64,000 nt of DNA, from the NCBI RefSeq assembly GCF_019343195.1, contig NZ_RPHB01000008.1, forward strand, positions 290,093-354,092, in the 5' to 3' direction. Source of the stretch: Arthrospiribacter ruber (GTDB lineage: Bacteria; Bacteroidota; Bacteroidia; Cytophagales; Cyclobacteriaceae). This document shows, in pieces, positions 9,034 through 18,200 of this stretch (the stretch's first letter is position 1; every line of letters begins with the position of its first letter). Both the position numbers and the translations under genes were made by a program. The notes under the pieces are model-generated. The model worked only from the letters and a program-made list of their open reading frames with translations, was not told the origin of the DNA and made no database searches.

Positions 9034-9609
9034 TTAAGAAATCAATTGCCTCCTGATGCGGCTCAGGCTTTCGGGCCGGATACCTAAGAATGAGGCTATA
9101 TAGACGAGGGGGACGTTTCGGTTTATCATGGGATTTTTTTGGACAAAAGCTCTATATCGCTCTTCAGCGGTAAGGTTGCCCATTTCTGTCAACCTCTTTT
9201 TGTCTTCTTCAAGAAAATGTTGAAGGATCAAAATGGTGTAATCCTTTAGTATTGTGCTTTCTTTTAGCATGATATTTATATCATCCCTTTTGACCCTTAA
9301 AATGTCACAGGCTGTAATGCACTGAAGGTTTTCATCAGAAGGTCTTCTTTCCATCATTGCCAAATAGCTGCTAAAAAATCTGGGGCCTTCATTGATATCA
9401 ACGGTGACTTCGAGACCTTTTTCATTTACATGAAAATTCCTCATGTGGCCGGACACTATAAAATTCTGATAGTCATGGACTGTACCCGCTTTTTCTATCA
9501 ATTCCCCTTTGGAATAAGTAAAAGGCCTAAAATACTGAAGGCAAAGCTCCTTGTCTTTTGCTGTCATAGGGATCATTTGCTCTACAGTATCGAATAATGC
9601 CTGATGCAT
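9034..9609 (-). CDS. Crp/Fnr-family transcriptional regulator
   Basis: A 191-residue cAMP-receptor-like protein. The N-terminal cyclic-nucleotide-binding fold covers about residues 15-125 (FTYSKGELIEKAGTVHDY, then the strand IVSGHMRNFHV), and the C-terminal part (TAEERYRAFVQKNP, then IASFLGIRPESLSRIRR) is the typical short helix-turn-helix of Bacteroidota members. No Cys cluster is present, so it is not an Fnr-type iron-sulfur sensor. I start at ATG 9609 because the 19 preceding codons are hydrophobic and unlike the family. The DUF2306 gene downstream is the likely operon partner. Confidence 0.88.
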   Translation of the reverse strand: MHQALFDTVEQMIPMTAKDKELCLQYFRPFTYSKGELIEKAGTVHDYQNFIVSGHMRNFHVNEKGLEVTVDINEGPRFFSSYLAMMERRPSDENLQCITACDILRVKRDDINIMLKESTILKDYTILILQHFLEEDKKRLTEMGNLTAEERYRAFVQKNPMINRNVPLVYIASFLGIRPESLSRIRRQLIS

Positions 9610-9870
9610 AAATAAAATTGGTTTGAAAATCCAAACTAAGCTAAAGCACAAAATCAGAATACACAAAAAAAAACGTGGTTGTTTATTGGTTCTAATTTTA
9701 ATCTAAAATCCATTGAAAAAAACTCCCTAGATTTTCACTATTTTCTATCTCCTCAAGTTTGCATTATATGAATTGTAAATTCATTCCTATAAAAAGGCTT
9801 TGTTGCAAATTAAGCCTTCTTGAATAAAGGTTCATATAACTTTTTAGTACAATTAATTTTTAAATATAAA
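9610..9870. other. Intergenic region upstream of the Crp-family gene
   Basis: AT-rich, no supported gene. A short inverted repeat AAGGCTT (9794-9800) and AAGCCTT (9812-9818) without a T-run is present; no promoter could be assigned with confidence. Confidence 0.5.
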
Positions 9871-9906
9871 CACAAAAAAAGCACCTCTCTAAAAGAAAGG
9901 TGCTTT
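9871..9906 (-). terminator. Rho-independent terminator of the susCD operon
   Basis: AAAGCACCT (9878-9886) pairs with AGGTGCTTT (9898-9906). On the minus strand the stem is followed by seven T residues. It lies about 40 bases after the susD stop, a good end for the susC-susD transcript. Confidence 0.85.
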
Positions 9907-9944
9907 ACAAATTCCATTGACACTTTGCTTGGGAATTTAAAAAC

Positions 9945-11603
9945 CTAATACCCGTTGTTCTGGGTAACGTTTTCATTCCCAACAATATCAATGTATAGCT
10001 GTGGGATAGGAAAGTACTCATGTTTTCCTTTGACAAACCTTCCATTAGTAAGATGAGAGCGTAGATTTTTCTCTGAATCAAAGTAAGTGTTCATTACTTC
10101 GTCAGCTATCTCCCATCTGACAAGATCGAAGAACCTATGTCCTTCCATGGCAAGTTCAAGCCTTCTTTCCAACCTTACTGCATTCCTGGCTACATCCGGG
10201 TTGTTCCATGGGGTTTGGTAGCTGTCTATGGCATACTTGGCTGCAGGCATTTGGCTGTTAAGAGCCAAAACAGGCTTAGTATTTTTGGCCCTGATCCTGA
10301 CTTGGTTCACCAATTCTCTGGCTCCTTCCAAATTGCCAGTTTCTACCAGAGCTTCTGCTTTCCAAAGCAGAAGGTCCGGATATCGTATCACATAATAGTT
10401 AAGCGAGCTTATGTACGGCCATACCTTTACCTGAAGACTGGACAAAGCCGATACGATCCTTTTTTTGGGACCATATGGACCATAAGTACTCAGGTCTCTT
10501 GCCCAGGACGCTTCATAATTGATCCCCAGATCTAGGTAAGGAATACCTGGTCTTCCCACAGTATGGTCCAATCTTGGGTCCACATAATCCAGTTCAGAAA
10601 GGTTATTTCCGGCAACAGGAATACCTGATTGATCAACTTTATAGGCATTTATAAGGTTTTGGCTTGGCCTGTGAAAGCCATATTGCGGGTAGTGTGGGCC
10701 TCCCGGAGCTGAAAGTCTATCCCCAATAGCACCGTTAAAATGTCTTGGTTCTCCATCATTTACGGAAAACTGGACTGCAAAAATTATTTCCTCACTGTTA
10801 TCGTTTTCCGGAAGAAATACATCTCGAAAGTCATCCAGCAGTCTATACTTTCCCGAATTGATTACTTCATCTGCTTCCTGAATGGTTTCATTCCATTTTT
10901 TCTGAAAAACGTATGTTTTAGCAAGGTAGGCTGAGGCAGTGTAGCGATTTGGTCTACCTATGTCTTGTTGGCTATCCGGAAGAAGGTTTTTGGCATTTCT
11001 AAAATCTGTTTCAATTTTTGACCAAAGCTCCGTATCTGTAAGATCTTTATTGCCTTTGTAGAATGAGTCTATTTCGATATCCCCTTCATCAAGAAACGGA
11101 ACATTTTTATAGATTTTTTTCAATTCAAAATAATAATGGCCTCTAAGAAACAGCAGTTCTCCTGTCCTTACATCTTTCAACTGGGCATTAAAACCTTCCG
11201 AATTTCCCAGAAGGTACAATGCATAGTTTGTCCTTTTTATTCCTTCATACAATGCCAGCCATTTTCTTTGGACATCGGCAATAACAGGCGTTGTATTGAA
11301 GATTTCCATTTGGTGGATCTGGTTTTGATCGCCTGTACCTCCCCCTCCTTTGTAGCAGTCATCGGAAACGGCATCCCCGAAGCTCCAGTTGGAAGCGGGA
11401 GAATTAAAACCACTTGTGGCATTGTCAAACTGACCGTTCAATACGCTGTAAGCAGCAATTATGGCTCTTTCCACATTTTCAGGCCTGGTCATTTCAGCGG
11501 GAGAAACTTCTCCAAACGGTACTTCTTCCAAAAACTCCTGGGAACATGCCAACGTAAGCATTGCTCCCAAAATGCATAAGAATATTATTCTGTAAGATTT
11601 CAT
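9945..11603 (-). CDS. SusD/RagB-family nutrient-binding lipoprotein
   Basis: A 552-residue lipoprotein with lipobox LTLAC (Cys20), so anchored in the outer membrane and probably surface-exposed. The N-terminal TPR-like SusD fold is seen from about residue 60 (ERAIIAAYSVLNG; later LRGHYYFELKKIYKNVP) and the C-terminal SusD/RagB domain ends with EGHRFFDLVRWEIADE and the usual YFPIPQ. It forms a complex with the SusC-like receptor encoded 10 bases upstream, closing over it as a lid. I start at ATG 11603 because this gives a standard lipoprotein signal; a start 11 codons earlier would overlap the susC end. Ligand unknown. Confidence 0.93.
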   Translation of the reverse strand: MKSYRIIFLCILGAMLTLACSQEFLEEVPFGEVSPAEMTRPENVERAIIAAYSVLNGQFDNATSGFNSPASNWSFGDAVSDDCYKGGGGTGDQNQIHQMEIFNTTPVIADVQRKWLALYEGIKRTNYALYLLGNSEGFNAQLKDVRTGELLFLRGHYYFELKKIYKNVPFLDEGDIEIDSFYKGNKDLTDTELWSKIETDFRNAKNLLPDSQQDIGRPNRYTASAYLAKTYVFQKKWNETIQEADEVINSGKYRLLDDFRDVFLPENDNSEEIIFAVQFSVNDGEPRHFNGAIGDRLSAPGGPHYPQYGFHRPSQNLINAYKVDQSGIPVAGNNLSELDYVDPRLDHTVGRPGIPYLDLGINYEASWARDLSTYGPYGPKKRIVSALSSLQVKVWPYISSLNYYVIRYPDLLLWKAEALVETGNLEGARELVNQVRIRAKNTKPVLALNSQMPAAKYAIDSYQTPWNNPDVARNAVRLERRLELAMEGHRFFDLVRWEIADEVMNTYFDSEKNLRSHLTNGRFVKGKHEYFPIPQLYIDIVGNENVTQNNGY

Positions 11604-11613
11604 TTCTCTTGAT

Positions 11614-14600
11614 TTAAAGTTTGATGTTGAGGCCAAGAATTATTGTTCTGGAGGGAGGGTATACACCTCTATCCACTCCAATGTCCAGGTTTCTATTGGA
11701 GCTGGAGTAATTTTGAAGGCCGATTTCAGGGGTCATACCGCTGTAATTGGTCAGGGTAAAGAGGTTGTTTGTCTGTCCATAAACCCTAAGTTCAAGTCCT
11801 CCCAGTTTATGAGGAGGAATGTTGTACCCAATTTGCAGGTTGTTCAGCTTGATAAATGATGCTTGTTCCACAAAAAATGAAGAGGGCCTGATATTTTCAT
11901 TTTGATCATCAAGGCTAAGTCTTGGGATTGTAGCTCCCGGATTTTCGGGGGTCCATGCTCCCAATAGATCTGCAGATTTGTTGTAAGCAGACTGGTTAAA
12001 GAAGTGGGTTTTGTATTTGGTAAGGTTATAGATATCCTGACCAAAAGATCCGTTGAAGAAGAGGTTAAGGTCAAAATTCTTGTAATTGAAATTGGCATTA
12101 AATCCTATAATTGCTTTGGGATGGGGAGAACCTATTACAGTCCTGTCATTGGCATCAATTACCCCATCTCCATTTACGTCTCTAAAAATAAGATCGCCGG
12201 GTTGGGCATTCGGTTGTAGACCATAAGACTCAACCTCTTCCACTGATTGAAAAATACCTATGGCATCATGGCCAAAGAAGGAGCCAATGGCCTGTCCGGG
12301 CAAAGTTCGGGACACCTCCTGACCAAAATTAACTGAATGAAGGGAAGAGCCTGGAATTCCAAGATAACTTACTCCATCACTGAGCTCCATGAGTTCATTT
12401 CTGTAGAAGGAATAGTTCAGACCCAGATTGTAATACAAAGCCCCTGCATTTCCGGAATATTTGGCACCGATCTCCAGCCCTGTATTTCTCATTTTTCCGC
12501 CATTTGTCCAAACGCCGTCATTTGTCCCCCCATATGTCGGTGGTATTGGAGCATATACTAAAAGATTGTCAGTAATTTTATTGAAATAATCCATAGAAAC
12601 AGACAACCTGTTTTCAAACAGTTCAACATCCACACCAATTCCGGACTGTGTGGTCGTTTCCCAGGTCAGGTTGGCATTAGCTACTCTTGTTTCCACGAGG
12701 CCTATCGCAACACTTTCCTGTGCACCATCTATGGCATAGTTGGAATGATGGATATTGTTCTGAAAGCTTGCAAGGCTTGAGTAGGCAGGAAGTTGCTGAT
12801 TCCCTGTCATCCCCCAGTTAACCCTGACTTTCAGCTCATTGACACTTCTTCCCAGGTCAATGAAATTTTCTTCACTTACTCTCCATCCAGCTGAAAACGC
12901 GGGGAAAATATCCCATTTGTTATTGGAAAGTCTTGAGGTACCGTCATATCTTACTGTTGCAGAAAGCAAATATTTATCGGCGAAGGAATAGTTCACTTTC
13001 CCGAAATATGAAAGTAAATTCCATTGGTCGGCAACCCCTGTATTCTGTTGGTTATCTGTACCATAACTCAGGTACCTGAAATTTGGGTCTTCATAGAGAA
13101 ACCCTTCCCTGTATGCAGATTTTGATTCAGCGTATTGTTCAATGGCTTCCTGTCCCAGAAGGAAATCCAGTCTGTTTTTTCCTGATTCTATACTATAATT
13201 CAGGGTATTGGTCCATGCCAGCTGATAATAAAATGAGCTGTTATCTGATAGGCTGTTTACTACTCTTAATGATAAAATTTCATCATACAAAGGGGCGAAT
13301 GCCCTTCTGTTATAGTTTTCATAATCCAGACCCAGGTTTGTTCGGAAAGAGAGGTTTTTAAGGATTTCGGCTTCTCCATAAATATTGCCCAGAACCTTTA
13401 TCCTGTTTCTGGTATTGTCCTTTTGTCTGGTCAATGAGCCCAGAGGATTGGCAATATCATTAAGAGGGTTACCTGCAAAATTTCCTTCAGTATCCCTTAC
13501 TGGCACGATTGAGGGAAACTGAAACGCATCATATACTATACTTCCAAGTGAGCTATTGATTCCAACATCATTGGTTCTAGTCAGAGATGTGGTAAAATTC
13601 TGACCTATGGTAATGCGGTTCTTTATTCTGTATTCTGAATTGTATCTTATTGAAAACCGGTCAAAGCCGGTATGTCTTATAATTCCCTCCTGATTAAAGT
13701 ATCCAAGGCCGAGCAGTTGTCTGGAATTTTCATCCCCTTTGGACACATTCAAATTATAAGAGTTCACTTTGGCATTTTGAAAAATCTCTCTGACCCAGTC
13801 GGTATCTCCGGAAGGAATTGTTTCAGCCTGGTTCAGGAAAATGGGAATCTGTGCCCTTTGAGGGTTATTTCCATAAATATCCGAAGTTGGATTTCTTCCA
13901 TCGTTTAAAGATGCCTGCCAAAGCATGTCTCCATATTGTTGGGCGGAAAGCATTCTTGGCAAATTGAAGGCCTGTTGAATCCCGGAATACGCATCCAGGC
14001 TAACTGAAGTTTCTTCGCTCCTACCTTTTTTTGTTGTGATAATAACCACCCCGTTTGCAGCCCTTGAGCCATATATGGAAGCGGCAGAAGCATCTTTGAG
14101 TACTTGCAGGGACTCAATATCCTGGGGGTTGATTGAATTGAGCCCACCTGAGATTGGTGTACCGTCCACCACATAGAGCGGATCATTGTTGTTGACGGTT
14201 CCAAAACCCCTGATCCTGATTGAAACATTACCACCTGGACCATTATCAGAGAGCACTTGAACTCCTGGAGCCCTGCCCGCAAGCATGTTTTCGACATTGG
14301 CCACCGGAATATTCTTAATTTCATCCATGTTAACCACTGCAACAGCACCTGTCAGGTCCTTTTTTCGTTGGACATCATAGCCCATTACAACAAATTCTTC
14401 CAGAAGGTCTCCTTCTTCTTCTAGATATACAAGGATTGAAGTTTCATTGCTTATCGCAACATGCTGACTTCTGAAGCCTATATATGAGATGATCAGTTCC
14501 TTGGTCTCATCAGGGACCATGATCAAAAACTCCCCTTCAAGGTCAGTAATAGTACCAATATTTGTTTCGGGAACGAATACAGAAGCACCTACTACGGGTT

Positions 14601-14790
14601 CATTCCTTTTTGCATCGAGGACTTTTCCCCTGAGTTCCTTTTGATACAAGAGGTTATAGGTATCCGGAGAACCTTTCAATGTCGGGCTTAGATTCCCGGC
14701 GAAAGATGAATGACAGATAAGTACCAAAAATAGCACTATCCGCAAGCTACTGATTGCAGTATACCTGCTTTTAAGTAAAATAAAATTCAT
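11614..14790 (-). CDS. SusC/RagA-type TonB-dependent receptor
   Basis: A 1058-residue outer-membrane transporter: signal peptide (about 1-31), carboxypeptidase-regulatory-like domain (about 54-130), plug domain (about 140-255) with YVVDGTPISGGLNSI and DASAASIYGSRAANGVVII, then a large barrel with a C-terminal GLNIKL strand. No STN signalling domain is present, so unlike the receptor at 18201-21512 it is not expected to signal to an ECF sigma factor. It precedes its susD partner by 10 bases. No glycosidase or regulator is linked, so the substrate is open; it could be glycan, peptide or other. Confidence 0.95.
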   Translation of the reverse strand: MNFILLKSRYTAISSLRIVLFLVLICHSSFAGNLSPTLKGSPDTYNLLYQKELRGKVLDAKRNEPVVGASVFVPETNIGTITDLEGEFLIMVPDETKELIISYIGFRSQHVAISNETSILVYLEEEGDLLEEFVVMGYDVQRKKDLTGAVAVVNMDEIKNIPVANVENMLAGRAPGVQVLSDNGPGGNVSIRIRGFGTVNNNDPLYVVDGTPISGGLNSINPQDIESLQVLKDASAASIYGSRAANGVVIITTKKGRSEETSVSLDAYSGIQQAFNLPRMLSAQQYGDMLWQASLNDGRNPTSDIYGNNPQRAQIPIFLNQAETIPSGDTDWVREIFQNAKVNSYNLNVSKGDENSRQLLGLGYFNQEGIIRHTGFDRFSIRYNSEYRIKNRITIGQNFTTSLTRTNDVGINSSLGSIVYDAFQFPSIVPVRDTEGNFAGNPLNDIANPLGSLTRQKDNTRNRIKVLGNIYGEAEILKNLSFRTNLGLDYENYNRRAFAPLYDEILSLRVVNSLSDNSSFYYQLAWTNTLNYSIESGKNRLDFLLGQEAIEQYAESKSAYREGFLYEDPNFRYLSYGTDNQQNTGVADQWNLLSYFGKVNYSFADKYLLSATVRYDGTSRLSNNKWDIFPAFSAGWRVSEENFIDLGRSVNELKVRVNWGMTGNQQLPAYSSLASFQNNIHHSNYAIDGAQESVAIGLVETRVANANLTWETTTQSGIGVDVELFENRLSVSMDYFNKITDNLLVYAPIPPTYGGTNDGVWTNGGKMRNTGLEIGAKYSGNAGALYYNLGLNYSFYRNELMELSDGVSYLGIPGSSLHSVNFGQEVSRTLPGQAIGSFFGHDAIGIFQSVEEVESYGLQPNAQPGDLIFRDVNGDGVIDANDRTVIGSPHPKAIIGFNANFNYKNFDLNLFFNGSFGQDIYNLTKYKTHFFNQSAYNKSADLLGAWTPENPGATIPRLSLDDQNENIRPSSFFVEQASFIKLNNLQIGYNIPPHKLGGLELRVYGQTNNLFTLTNYSGMTPEIGLQNYSSSNRNLDIGVDRGVYPPSRTIILGLNIKL

Positions 14791-15513
14791 AAATTTAAAT
14801 GTTAATGTTATAAGTCGTTTTATAGCTTAATTCTTAACCGGGTTGTTGGCGCAGCCCGGTTTTCTCATTTTGTTTGTTTCATAGGCTTACATAGGATTAG
14901 GTTTTTCAGATATTCTTTCAAGCAATGATATTGATGGCCACAGCTCCAAAACTTTGGACTGAAAAAATTCTTTATAATTTGGCTTTAACCGGACATAGTG
15001 AACTCATCAGATATCATTCTGCAAATCTATTTTTAATAAACATTTCGTTTATACCAGTTCAGGTTATGCTTATTTTATTTTATGTGCAGGTTATTTCAAG
15101 AAATCAGAAAAAAACTTAACTAATATTTAATTGTAAATAATTGGTAATATTAAAAATTTTCAATTAAGTTAATTTAAATAAACTTTTTTTTTAAATAAAT
15201 GACATTGTTTTTATTTGGAAGGTCAATTCTCCATGAGTTCAGTTCATAAAAAAGATAGGCCTGTATCGGGAACAATAATTGATTTTTGCAAAAGGTTCTA
15301 TTATGAATCGGAGTAGAACTTTAAGTTAAGTCTGGATACTTATACATCAGTAAAAATCAAGAAAATTTTAATAAACAGGATGAACAAGTCAAATCTATTG
15401 AATAGATATAATTGCTTTCCAAGAATGAGGTAGGGTCAAAAAAGTTTTGAAATTCGCAGATGGATTTTGAATAATTTTAATCAGTCATTCTATCCAAACT
15501 TTTGGTTTTCGAT
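14791..15513. other. Long AT-rich intergenic region upstream of susC
   Basis: About 0.72 kb with no supported gene. A GC-rich hairpin (ACCGGG 14837-14842 with CCCGGT 14855-14860) lies in what would be the 5' leader of susC, 47 bases before its start. The stretch 15100-15220 is very AT-rich. A 64-codon plus-strand frame at 14925-15119 has no features of a real protein. Promoter elements were not assigned. Confidence 0.5.
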
Positions 15514-15556
15514 TAAAAGAAATTCCGGATGAAAACGTTTAATCATCCGGAATTTC
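15514..15556 (-). terminator. Strong rho-independent terminator of the sigma/fecR/susCD/phosphatase locus
   Basis: A perfect 14-bp stem: GAAATTCCGGATGA (15519-15532) with TCATCCGGAATTTC (15543-15556) and a 10-base loop. On the minus strand it is followed by TTTTAATC. It lies about 40 bases past the metallophosphoesterase stop. Confidence 0.85.
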
Positions 15557-15598
15557 AGATTATAGAGAAAAACTCTTTATCGATAAATACATTTAAGA

Positions 15599-16534
15599 CT
15601 ACTTTTCAATTTTGCTATGGTAGAGTGTTACTCCACTCTTATTGATGACATCAAACTCAATTTTCTCTTCAGTCAAGGAAAATAGGATAAAGCCTGGCTC
15701 TGATGCGGTGAACTTTGTATATGGCAGCGTATCACTTTGGGTAACTTCTGATGCCGACCCAGAAATCACCTGTTTGATTCCGTTATGCTCAAGGTATTGA
15801 AGGCTGTGGTCATGGCCGCTGATGTAAAGATCTACTTCTGAATGCCTTAACAAATTTTCCAATGATTTTCTAATGGACCTGGTGTCATAACCATTGGTCC
15901 TTCCACCTGTATATACAGGGTGATGACCTACTACGATTTTCCAGGCAATTTCGTCATCTTCTTCTTCAATGAGTTTCTTCATCCACTTTTTTTGGGCTAA
16001 GGAGTCGGACTTGGCAACATTGGGACCGTAGATAGAATTGGCATAAAATTCTGGGATGAGGCTATTGGTATCTATATAAATGAACAAAGCCTTTTTTCTA
16101 CTTCCTTTTATAGGAATAGTTTTGGAGTAATACCTATCAGGCATGTTCCATCTTCTGGAAATGCGGGAGTATTCCACCTGGGCATCCGGGTCACCGAGGT
16201 AATCATGATTTCCTAAAATAGCGTACCAATCTATCTGAAGATGATAGCTTTTATAAATATCTTCAAATGAATATTTCCACAAGGGGTCAAGGATACTTCT
16301 GACACCATTAGGGTAGAAATTATCACCTGATGAAATGATAAAATCGGGTTTATATTTTTTCACCTGATGGAGAAGTTGATCAGCAACTTCCAGCTGCTGA
16401 TCATCTCCATTTCTCCCCCAGTCACCAATAACTATGAATTTATTGGATCTAACAGTTGGGTCAATTGTCTGTGATTCAACCCTTAATACCAAGCCTGAAA
16501 ATATCAAACAGAATATTAATAACCTTTTCAGCAT
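15599..16534 (-). CDS. Secreted purple-acid-phosphatase-like metallophosphoesterase
   Basis: A 311-residue protein with a signal peptide (about 1-22) and the complete calcineurin-like metal-binding set: GDWG (Asp38), SGDNFY (Asp71, Tyr74), GNHD (Asn109, His110), VGHHP (His204) and SGHDH (His241, His243). The Tyr in the GDNFY block is the ligand giving purple colour in tartrate-resistant acid phosphatases (type 5), so it should hydrolyse phosphomonoesters in the periplasm or at the surface. The gene begins 4 bases after the susD stop in a sigma/FecR/SusCD locus, which suggests that the ligand imported there carries phosphate esters; that link is inference. Confidence 0.92.
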   Translation of the reverse strand: MLKRLLIFCLIFSGLVLRVESQTIDPTVRSNKFIVIGDWGRNGDDQQLEVADQLLHQVKKYKPDFIISSGDNFYPNGVRSILDPLWKYSFEDIYKSYHLQIDWYAILGNHDYLGDPDAQVEYSRISRRWNMPDRYYSKTIPIKGSRKKALFIYIDTNSLIPEFYANSIYGPNVAKSDSLAQKKWMKKLIEEEDDEIAWKIVVGHHPVYTGGRTNGYDTRSIRKSLENLLRHSEVDLYISGHDHSLQYLEHNGIKQVISGSASEVTQSDTLPYTKFTASEPGFILFSLTEEKIEFDVINKSGVTLYHSKIEK

Positions 16535-16538
16535 AACT

Positions 16539-18110
16539 TTAATATCCGGGGTTTTGAATCAATTTAGGGTTGGTTGCCAGTTCACCTTGAGGAATGGGAA
16601 AAACCCTTCTGTATGTTTCATTGTTGGTTTTCACCGGTAAATTGGTTTCAGCATCTCTGCCCCATTCACTTTCAAATTTCCCAAACCTGATCAGGTCATT
16701 TCTTCTCCAGGTTTCGCCAGCCATTTCCCTACCTCTTTCTTCTAAGAGAATATCCAGATCAATGGCAGCCAAGGTGCTGGCATTCCGGATTGACCTGACC
16801 TGATTGACTAGCTCCAAAGGGTTTTGGCCCATAGGGTCATTTGCTCCCCTTAGCAAAGCCTCTGCTTTTAGCAGGACAAAGTCGGCATACCTGAACAGTA
16901 GGAAATCATTTCTGGAATCTCTGCTGGAAGTCCATGTTGGGTCTGGCGTGTATTTTACATTTCGGGCTCCTTGGGCAATCTGTTGTGGAGATCGCCCTCT
17001 ATCGAAGGTTTCCACATTCACAAATGCAATCTCAGGGTCCAAAAACACATGGTAATCCCCATCCATCATGGGGCTACCATCATTATAATATTGGTGTCCG
17101 ACCAACCAAATCCCATTTCTGATGTCCTCTGGATCCTTTTCGAATAAATAGTAAAAATCTGCCCAGGTATGTTGACAATTACCAACGCTAATTGTAGTCG
17201 GCAATCCAAAATTCACTCTGGAAAGCGGGTGCAAAGGAAATCTCCCTAACCTCATCCCATTGGCACCAAAATTTTGATCAAATGGGATTGCGAATATGGT
17301 CTCTTTAATATGTGGTCCGTTGTTAAAGCCAAACATTTCCATGTAATTCTCCTCAAGATCAAAGGGCTGGTTAGCCCCGTTTTCACTGGCACTCATTATG
17401 ATGTTAATGGAGTTTACTGCTTCTTGATACTTAGCTGTTCCTGTATATACTTCAGCATTGATATACATTTTTGCAAGAAGAGCATGGGCCATCCAATAAG
17501 TTGGTTTCCCGTATGTAGCTGTACCTATTTCTTTGGACAGGAAAGGCAAAGCTTCTGAAACTTCATTTTCCAGGTATGCAAAAACTGCACTTCGGTCTGA
17601 ATTTCCAGGTAGTGTAAGCTCCCCATATTCAGGGCTGATAGGAACATTTCCAAACAGGTCCATCACAAAGAAATAATAGAGTGCGCGCATTGTCCTGATT
17701 TCTGCTACGGTCCCGTCCTTTATTTCACCCTCACTGGCATTTTCCAGGGCGGCCAGTATTTCACCACAAAGGCTGATACCTCTATACGCCCAAGTCCAAG
17801 TGGAATTGATATGGGGGTGTGTTTCATCCCAAGTGTGTAGATTTAGCTGTATGTACCTTCCCCCATCATAATAATCTGCTCCTCTGGCAGTAAGGACTGC
17901 TTCATCTGTTGTCAGTTCCTGCAGGTAATAATAGTCAAGGGCTATATTGTTTCTCAGCTGTACATATACAGGCCCGGTTACGGAGGCAAACTCTGCGTCT
18001 GATCTTGGAAACACATCTGAAGTATAGCTGGACTCTATAGGCACATCAAGGTCCGTGCAGGCCAGTAGTCCCAGTAATAATAAAGCACTTAGTATATTTT
18101 TCATTTTCAT
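16539..18110 (-). CDS. SusD/RagB-family lipoprotein
   Basis: A 523-residue lipoprotein with lipobox GLLAC (Cys18). SusD-type helices follow (ALYYFFVMDLFGNVPIS near 145-161; YWMAHALLAKMYINAEVYTG near 205-224), and the C-terminal domain ends ETWRRNDLIRFGKFE and RVFPIPQGE. It is the partner of the STN-type receptor encoded upstream (gap 90 bases, containing an 8-bp stem with arms at 18146-18153 and 18179-18186) and is followed after 4 bases by the phosphatase gene. Ligand unknown. Confidence 0.93.
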   Translation of the reverse strand: MKMKNILSALLLLGLLACTDLDVPIESSYTSDVFPRSDAEFASVTGPVYVQLRNNIALDYYYLQELTTDEAVLTARGADYYDGGRYIQLNLHTWDETHPHINSTWTWAYRGISLCGEILAALENASEGEIKDGTVAEIRTMRALYYFFVMDLFGNVPISPEYGELTLPGNSDRSAVFAYLENEVSEALPFLSKEIGTATYGKPTYWMAHALLAKMYINAEVYTGTAKYQEAVNSINIIMSASENGANQPFDLEENYMEMFGFNNGPHIKETIFAIPFDQNFGANGMRLGRFPLHPLSRVNFGLPTTISVGNCQHTWADFYYLFEKDPEDIRNGIWLVGHQYYNDGSPMMDGDYHVFLDPEIAFVNVETFDRGRSPQQIAQGARNVKYTPDPTWTSSRDSRNDFLLFRYADFVLLKAEALLRGANDPMGQNPLELVNQVRSIRNASTLAAIDLDILLEERGREMAGETWRRNDLIRFGKFESEWGRDAETNLPVKTNNETYRRVFPIPQGELATNPKLIQNPGY

Positions 18111-18200
18111 GTTAATTTTTATTCAAAGAATTCTGAAATGGTTCAGCTTCCATCGATATTTCTGGGCTTTCCCTTTGAATGGAAGCACTTTTTAAGGTTT

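Noticed and set aside
9690..9710. AATCTAAA half-site near the Crp-family gene
   Set aside because: Only one arm of the TTTAGACT palindrome is present; the other side does not match.
14925..15119. 64-codon plus-strand frame upstream of susC
   Set aside because: No ribosome-binding site, no recognisable motif, lies in the susC control region.
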